The notes under the pieces: model-generated
The model's input: the letters and a program-made list of their open reading frames with translations, nothing else
Told to the model about the DNA's origin: nothing
The model's database searches: none
Shown here: positions 6,507 through 9,551 of the stretch, piece after piece
Layout of the letters: every line of letters begins with the position of its first letter
Position numbering within the stretch: position 1 is the first letter of the stretch
Source: Bacilli bacterium
GTDB taxonomy: Bacteria; Bacillota_I; Bacilli_A; RF39; UBA660
Length of the DNA: 9,551 nt
Direction: 5' to 3'
Assembly (NCBI GenBank): GCA_900751815.1
Contig: CAADST010000035.1
Location: 1 to 9,551 of the forward strand
Made by a program: the position numbers and the translations under genes

Positions 6507-7273
6507 AATATTTCAGTACCTACCCAATTATAATGATCACCATTAATAACAAAACTACTTCTATAACTTACTCTTCTTCTAGTTAAATGTTTATTTATAT
6601 ATTCATCAAATGTTAAATTATCATTTTCTACATCTTCACTAGTAAATGATAATACCATATTTTCATATAATCCATTATCATATACATTATAATGCACTAT
6701 ACCATCAATTTCTTCTTCACTATAAAATAATATACTTTCATCTAAATATAAATAATTATCACTAATACTTACATTACCAATATCTCTTTCAGCTTTATAT
6801 AAAATACCACTATATTCTATTTCATCACATATATATTCATTATCTACAAAATTACATCTATTCTTACCATTTACATTAAAGTTCTTATTTATTATAAATA
6901 AATCACTTCCATACATATTACTTATAATATTAATAAGTTCATTACTACTAATAGTATCTTTATTTATACTATATACTCCCTTAGTAAGCAATATATCATT
7001 ATTTATATCATTAATACTTACTAATTTATCTTGATATGCACTCTTATATTCTTTATTATTTGTAGTAACAAATGGTATTAAATTCTCAAGTTCTATACTT
7101 AAAGAATCAGTACCTCCATCAAAATTCATTACTGTATTAATATCCATATTATTATCCCTATCAATATTAATATATCCATTAATATAAAGCAATGCACATA
7201 TTACTATAAGTAATAAAAATATTATAAACCCAAGTATAATATTTTCTTTTCCTTCTTTAGTATCATATTTCAT
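6503..7273 (-). CDS. Single-pass membrane protein of unknown family, first gene of the HerA-like operon
   Basis: Unrecognised 256-aa protein. The short N-terminus (MKYDTKEGKE) is followed by one transmembrane helix at about 11-34; residues 35-256 are predicted outside the cell. That part is very rich in Asn, Asp, Ile, Ser and Tyr, with many short beta-type segments and two Cys nine residues apart (C140, C149) that could form a disulfide. No enzyme motif or repeat is visible. The start follows AAAGGAG with a 10-nt gap, a slightly long spacing, and a good promoter lies just upstream. The stop TGA overlaps the ATG of the next gene. Codon use is extreme: almost every third position is A or T, which fits the host but also makes distant homology hard to see. 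It is likely a partner of the 153-aa protein and the ATPase. Confidence 0.75.
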   Translation of the reverse strand: MKYDTKEGKENIILGFIIFLLLIVICALLYINGYINIDRDNNMDINTVMNFDGGTDSLSIELENLIPFVTTNNKEYKSAYQDKLVSINDINNDILLTKGVYSINKDTISSNELINIISNMYGSDLFIINKNFNVNGKNRCNFVDNEYICDEIEYSGILYKAERDIGNVSISDNYLYLDESILFYSEEEIDGIVHYNVYDNGLYENMVLSFTSEDVENDNLTFDEYINKHLTRRRVSYRSSFVINGDHYNWVGTEIL

Positions 7274-7303
7274 ATTATCTTTTCTCCTTTATATTCTACT
7301 AAA

Positions 7304-7332
7304 AGTATATCAAAAAACATAACTAATTACAA
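7304..7332 (-). promoter_or_regulatory. Promoter of the three-gene HerA-like operon
   Basis: Minus strand TTGTAA (7327-7332), 17-bp spacer, TATACT (7304-7309) preceded by TGA (extended -10). The -35 lies in the loop region of the upstream gene's terminator. The start is predicted near 7297, 24 nt before the ATG. The -10 string TGATATACTT is identical to that of the FN3 gene. Confidence 0.7.
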
Positions 7333-7343
7333 TTAGTTATGTT
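7312..7343 (-). terminator. Intrinsic terminator of the FN3-protein gene
   Basis: Perfect 13-bp inverted repeat AACATAACTAATT (7316-7328) / AATTAGTTATGTT (7331-7343). The realistic stem is 10 bp with an 8-nt loop. On the minus strand it ends in a run of U before GATA. It lies 8 nt after the stop at 7352. The stem is AU-rich, so it may be leaky. Confidence 0.7.
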
Positions 7344-7351
7344 AAATTTAT

Positions 7352-9082
7352 TTAATTTATCCGAATTGGGTCTGATTGGGTTCCTGATCCGCTGACATAT
7401 TGAGTTGATGAGGTCAGATAGAAGGACGGGCGAATATTATAAGAATCTGTTACCTGTTGATAAAAAGACAGTTGTCCAGGAGCACTCGCAATAAATGCTC
7501 GATTTCCATCATCGAAAACTGAAAAGGTAATACGAGAAATAGTCCATTCACTTGATTCATAAAACATCCAATTGTAAGCACTAAAGTTCTTATATTCTAA
7601 TATATCTTCAGTCCAATATTTTGAATCTACTGCATAGAGAAAATCTGATACATATACTAAACCTATTTTCATGTTGTCTGTTGTATTTGAACTGCTACTT
7701 CCCACCTCATAGTCATAATAATTCTTCGCATTTCCCCTATGACCATCGACACTATCATTCTCATATATTCCCCCTACCTTGTAACTATGACTTGCTATTT
7801 TATTTTTCCATGTGCTACTTAATGTTCTCAAAAATGTACTATTTAATGTGTTTCTTATATCTGGTTTTGTTGAAGAATTCCATGTATTGCTATCTCCACT
7901 ATCCCACACATATCTTCCATAGCTAGTTGCTTTTATTAATTTTACTTGGTTTTCAAATACTCCGATTATTCGATATAGGTTATTACTCGGACATGTACTT
8001 GCAGTACTTCCAAAACATATATAATTATTTACTTCTTCACTTGCTCCGGCATATCTGTAAGAATTATCTCCAGCTCCATTGGCTAGACTACTATTGTGAT
8101 AATATATTTTTGTTGCATCTGCTCCATATGTATTATAAAAACTTGTTATACAACTTGCTAAATTATTTCCATTATTACATACATTAGCTAAATATACTAC
8201 ATTTTCTGTCTCCGCATTTATTGTATATACATTTGAATCTACTCCATTTGTATCTTTTACATATACTTTTATACTGTAATTTGTTCCTGCTGAAAGTCCA
8301 CTAAATGTATGGCTATTTGAACTTGAACTTGTATATGAACCATTATTTATTGAATAATAATATGTTCCTATTGCATTTGTTCCTGCAGATGCACTTACGC
8401 TTACTGTTATTGAATCATTTGTTACATTTGTTGCTGTTACACTATTAACAACAGGATTTACATAATTATCTGTTGTTACTTCTATTGTTTCTTCATTTGA
8501 TTCATAACCTTCACTATCTACTACATATACTTGGAAAGTATATGATGTTCCATAATTTAGATTGCTAAATGTATAAGTGTTAGTATTACTTGTTTGATAA
8601 CTATTTCCACCATCCATACTAAAGTAATATGTTGCTACTGGATTTTCCCCAGCATCTACTGTTACTGTTAAAGTAACACTGTTTGTTGTTTTAGTTGCTG
8701 ATACATTTGTAATTGTTACTACATTATATAAATCAAAATATACATAACAGGCATCTGATTTATTACTTAATAATTCTACTATGCCATTTTCTCTATCCCA
8801 TGATAGTTCTCCACCATTTTCACATCTACTTAACTCACTATTAAATGCATAATTACCACTTGGCCATGTGTTAGTTGTTGATTCTTGGTATGTTCCATCA
8901 CTTTGTTCTAACATTAATGTTAAAAATGAATTGTTAATAAAGTTTTTATTATTTTCATTATCACTTAATACTACATTATCATCACTTTTAGATAAAGTTA
9001 ATGATAATATAGTAATAGTTATAGCTACAACTATCATTGTTACTGCTCCAATTAATATTTTTTTGTTTTTTAATATTTTCAT
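7352..9082 (-). CDS. Anchored modular surface protein with two FN3 domains and an atypical C-terminal module
   Basis: 576-aa extracellular protein, probably binding or structural. The N-terminus MKILKNKK plus a hydrophobic helix at about 9-31 gives a signal anchor with no lipobox or LPXTG motif. Residues 50-118 form a module with SDGTYQES, TWPSGNY and CYVYFDLY, which I recall in many surface proteins of uncultured AT-rich Firmicutes. FN3 domains lie at about 121-204 and 209-291, each with the tyrosine-corner pattern (YTFQVYVVD; YSIKVYVKD). The C-terminal module (297-576) contains NLYRIIGVF at 368-376, MKIGLVYVSD, EWTIS at 512-516, IRPSFYLTSS at 550-559 and a terminal GSGTQSDPIRI. Six Cys fall in close pairs (87/112, 302/311, 356/364), as expected for disulfides. 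The start is supported by AAAGGG 8 nt upstream. The last ~62 codons differ in composition from the rest. It has its own promoter and terminator. No enzymatic function is visible; adhesion or ligand binding is a guess. Confidence 0.85.
   Translation of the reverse strand: MKILKNKKILIGAVTMIVVAITITILSLTLSKSDDNVVLSDNENNKNFINNSFLTLMLEQSDGTYQESTTNTWPSGNYAFNSELSRCENGGELSWDRENGIVELLSNKSDACYVYFDLYNVVTITNVSATKTTNSVTLTVTVDAGENPVATYYFSMDGGNSYQTSNTNTYTFSNLNYGTSYTFQVYVVDSEGYESNEETIEVTTDNYVNPVVNSVTATNVTNDSITVSVSASAGTNAIGTYYYSINNGSYTSSSSNSHTFSGLSAGTNYSIKVYVKDTNGVDSNVYTINAETENVVYLANVCNNGNNLASCITSFYNTYGADATKIYYHNSSLANGAGDNSYRYAGASEEVNNYICFGSTASTCPSNNLYRIIGVFENQVKLIKATSYGRYVWDSGDSNTWNSSTKPDIRNTLNSTFLRTLSSTWKNKIASHSYKVGGIYENDSVDGHRGNAKNYYDYEVGSSSSNTTDNMKIGLVYVSDFLYAVDSKYWTEDILEYKNFSAYNWMFYESSEWTISRITFSVFDDGNRAFIASAPGQLSFYQQVTDSYNIRPSFYLTSSTQYVSGSGTQSDPIRIN
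7355..7543 (-). other. C-terminal segment with atypical composition (candidate variable region)
   Basis: Residues 514-576 of the surface protein. By hand count G+C is about 41% in 7361-7540, against about 28% in the adjacent 7541-7660. Codons rare elsewhere in the window cluster here (CGG, CGC, CGT, CGA for Arg; CCG, GCG, CTG, GTC, ACC). The change falls just at the conserved EWTIS motif. The conserved frame IRPSFYL plus GSGTQSDP surrounds a stretch with no residue bias. It could be a region rewritten by retrohoming or gene conversion, or an acquired module; no reverse transcriptase or donor copy is in the window. Confidence 0.5.
8210..8722 (-). repeat. Tandem FN3 domain pair within the surface protein
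   Basis: Two successive FN3 modules (residues about 121-204 and 209-291) align along their length. ATYYFSMDGG, YTFSNLNYGTSYTFQVYVVD and SEGYESN in the first match GTYYYSINNG, HTFSGLSAGTNYSIKVYVKD and TNGVDSN in the second. Divergence at the DNA level shows this is an old duplication or separate acquisitions, not a recent tandem repeat. Confidence 0.75.
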
Positions 9083-9103
9083 ATCAACATCCCTTTCGCA
9101 ACA

Positions 9104-9112
9104 AGTATATCA
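9104..9112 (-). promoter_or_regulatory. Extended -10 promoter of the FN3-protein gene
   Basis: Minus strand TGATATACT (TGn plus TATACT at 9104-9109), 21 nt before the start codon and upstream of AAAGGG. No acceptable -35 sits at 16-18 bp; a dyad occupies that place instead (9116-9133). Confidence 0.6.
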
Positions 9113-9115
9113 CAA

Positions 9116-9133
9116 ACAAATTAAATAATTTGT
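9116..9133. promoter_or_regulatory. Dyad in the -35 region of the FN3 gene, possible operator
   Basis: Perfect inverted repeat ACAAATT-AAAT-AATTTGT. It starts just upstream of the extended -10 and covers the place where a -35 would be. It could bind a regulator; a chance palindrome in AT-rich DNA is the alternative. Confidence 0.35.
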
Positions 9134-9142
9134 CGAACGATG

Positions 9143-9157
9143 ATATCCCTATGATAC
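9143..9157. promoter_or_regulatory. Operator-like dyad 1 (ATATC-N5-GATAC)
   Basis: ATATC (9143-9147) and GATAC (9153-9157) are separated by 5 bp, an inverted pair with centres about 10-11 bp apart, one helical turn. It has the same form as the dyad at 9192-9206 and lies between the divergent FN3 and RHH genes. Confidence 0.4.
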
Positions 9158-9179
9158 ATACTTATTATAAAATAAAAAT

Positions 9180-9209
9180 TTGCAAAAAACAATATCTAAA
9201 TGATATCAC
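9180..9209 (+). promoter_or_regulatory. Possible promoter of the RHH regulator gene
   Basis: TTGCAA (9180-9185), 18-bp spacer, then TATCAC (9204-9209) with TGA in front (extended -10 form). The -10 overlaps the second ATATC dyad, as expected for autorepression. The -10 matches consensus in only four of six bases, so this is tentative. Confidence 0.4.
9192..9206. promoter_or_regulatory. Operator-like dyad 2 (ATATC-N5-GATAT)
   Basis: Perfect inverted repeat of ATATC (9192-9196) and GATAT (9202-9206) with a 5-bp spacer, overlapping the possible -10 of the RHH gene. Half-sites one helical turn apart are typical of ribbon-helix-helix operators. Confidence 0.5.
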
Positions 9210-9234
9210 TTTGGCTACTGGAAATTTATGGTAG

Positions 9235-9252
9235 CAATACGATATCATATTG
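9235..9252. promoter_or_regulatory. Operator-like palindrome 3 just before the RHH gene
   Basis: CAATACGATATCATATTG is an 18-bp palindrome with one mismatched pair out of nine, centred on GATATC. It ends 2 bp before the Shine-Dalgarno site of the RHH gene. A further AATATC at 9263-9268 lies exactly 22 bp (two turns) after its GATATC. Confidence 0.5.
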
Positions 9253-9271
9253 GTAGGAAAGGAATATCGCA

Positions 9272-9463
9272 ATGAAACTAATTAATCCATATCCATTAAG
9301 AATAGATGAAGAATTAATGGAAAAACTAAAATATATTGCCAATGAAAACTCTAGAAGTGTAAATAGAGAAATAGAATTTGCAATAAAAAAATTAGTAAAA
9401 GAATATGAAGAGGAAAACAATATTGATATTAGTAAGGTACTAGAAAAAGATAAGAGTCTGTAA
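9272..9463 (+). CDS. Arc-like ribbon-helix-helix DNA-binding protein
   Basis: 63-aa transcription factor of the Arc/MetJ RHH fold. Such proteins dimerise through an N-terminal beta-strand that reads bases in the major groove, with half-sites commonly about 11 bp apart. The strand is YPLRID at 7-12, helix A about 13-24, the turn ENSRSVN at 25-31, and helix B about 31-47. The turn and start of helix B match the Arc family pattern RSxNxEI (R28, S29, N31, E33, I34). The last 16 residues are an acidic/Lys tail. AGGAAAGGA (9255-9263) precedes the ATG. No toxin gene follows in the visible sequence, although RHH proteins are often antitoxins; the next gene starts 60 bp on. Repeated GATATC dyads upstream suggest it regulates itself and perhaps the divergent FN3 gene. 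Confidence 0.85.
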   Translation: MKLINPYPLRIDEELMEKLKYIANENSRSVNREIEFAIKKLVKEYEEENNIDISKVLEKDKSL

Positions 9464-9478
9464 AAAAAATTGTGTAAA

Positions 9479-9521
9479 TAGAAATCTCTCTATGATAAAA
9501 TAAGAAAAGGAGAGATTTTTA
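9479..9521 (+). promoter_or_regulatory. Hairpin covering the ribosome binding site of the next gene (or RHH terminator)
   Basis: TAGAAATCTCTC (9479-9490) pairs with GAGAGATTTTTA (9510-9521): 12 bp with one G-U pair and a 19-nt loop. The right arm includes part of AAAAGGAGAG, the Shine-Dalgarno site of the gene at 9523, and is followed by a short U-run (9516-9520). It could stop RHH transcripts or hide the ribosome site. The loop carries an extended -10-like TGATAAAAT (9493-9501), so a downstream promoter could make RNA lacking the left arm. Confidence 0.5.
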
Positions 9522-9522
9522 A

Positions 9523-9551
9523 ATGAAAGAAAAAAATAATAATTCAGGAAA
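9523..9551 (+). CDS. N-terminal fragment of an unidentified gene (runs off right edge)
   Basis: ATG at 9523 preceded by a good AAAAGGAGAG Shine-Dalgarno site with about 10 nt to the start. Nine complete codons are visible (MKEKNNNSG). It is too short to classify. It is co-directional with the RHH gene, 59 bp downstream, so it could be in the same transcript or have its own promoter at about 9493-9501. Confidence 0.6.

Noticed and set aside
4203..7273. HerA-based anti-phage defence island
   Set aside because: No nuclease, SIR2, DUF4297 or other effector is adjacent, neighbours are envelope proteins, and composition is host-like. Not excluded, but unsupported.
7621..8187. Plus-strand open frames rich in Leu, Tyr and His opposite the FN3 gene
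   Set aside because: They are antisense shadows of the strongly supported surface-protein gene; no ribosome sites and no recognisable domains.
9272..9551. Toxin-antitoxin pair with the RHH protein as antitoxin
   Set aside because: The following gene starts 59 bp later with its own signals and only nine codons are visible; no toxin family can be recognised.
1..9551. CRISPR array, tRNA, rRNA, insertion sequence or phage attachment site
   Set aside because: No regularly spaced repeats, cloverleaf-type sequence, transposase motifs or terminal inverted repeats were seen on either strand.

Overview
The window comes from a very AT-rich, low-G+C Gram-positive-type bacterium. Proteins are rich in Lys, Asn and Ile, Shine-Dalgarno sites are strong (AAGGAGG type), and core genes group with Firmicutes versions. 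Trp is encoded by TGG and TGA is a real stop (rarA and the 256-aa gene both end in TGA inside ATGA overlaps), so the mycoplasma code does not apply. An uncultured gut Bacilli/RF39-type lineage would fit; this is inference from protein style, not a database match.

Layout. Left block (1-3180), housekeeping: the start of an unidentified gene running off the left edge; a divergent rarA-gpsA operon (clamp-loader-like AAA+ ATPase; glycerol-3-phosphate dehydrogenase); a symmetric hairpin terminator shared with convergent tcdA (tRNA t6A-modifying E1-like enzyme); and, directly upstream of tcdA, a structured RNA of about 178 nt with its own strong promoter, which I identify as 6S RNA. Middle block (3228-7332), all minus strand: a membrane-anchored GH73-type glucosaminidase with its own promoter and terminator, preceded by a tight three-gene operon encoding two single-pass membrane proteins of unknown family and a HerA/DUF87-type hexameric ATPase. 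Right block (7312-9551): a secreted or anchored modular protein with two FN3 domains and a C-terminal module whose last ~62 codons have clearly different base composition; then, divergently, a small Arc-like ribbon-helix-helix regulator surrounded by repeated ATATC-N5-GATAT-like dyads; then the start of another gene behind a hairpin that covers its ribosome binding site.

How it fits together. The left block is ordinary genome maintenance, phospholipid precursor and tRNA-modification functions. The HerA operon, glucosaminidase and FN3 protein all point to the cell envelope: two extracytoplasmic proteins are translationally tied to a cytoplasmic motor ATPase with no NurA nuclease beside it. The RHH protein is well placed to control itself and perhaps the FN3 gene, whose -10 element TGATATACTT is identical to that of the HerA operon.

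Best candidates for something new are the HerA plus two membrane protein operon, the atypical and possibly diversified C-terminus of the FN3 protein, and the dyad cluster around the RHH gene. No mobile element, CRISPR array, tRNA or rRNA was seen.
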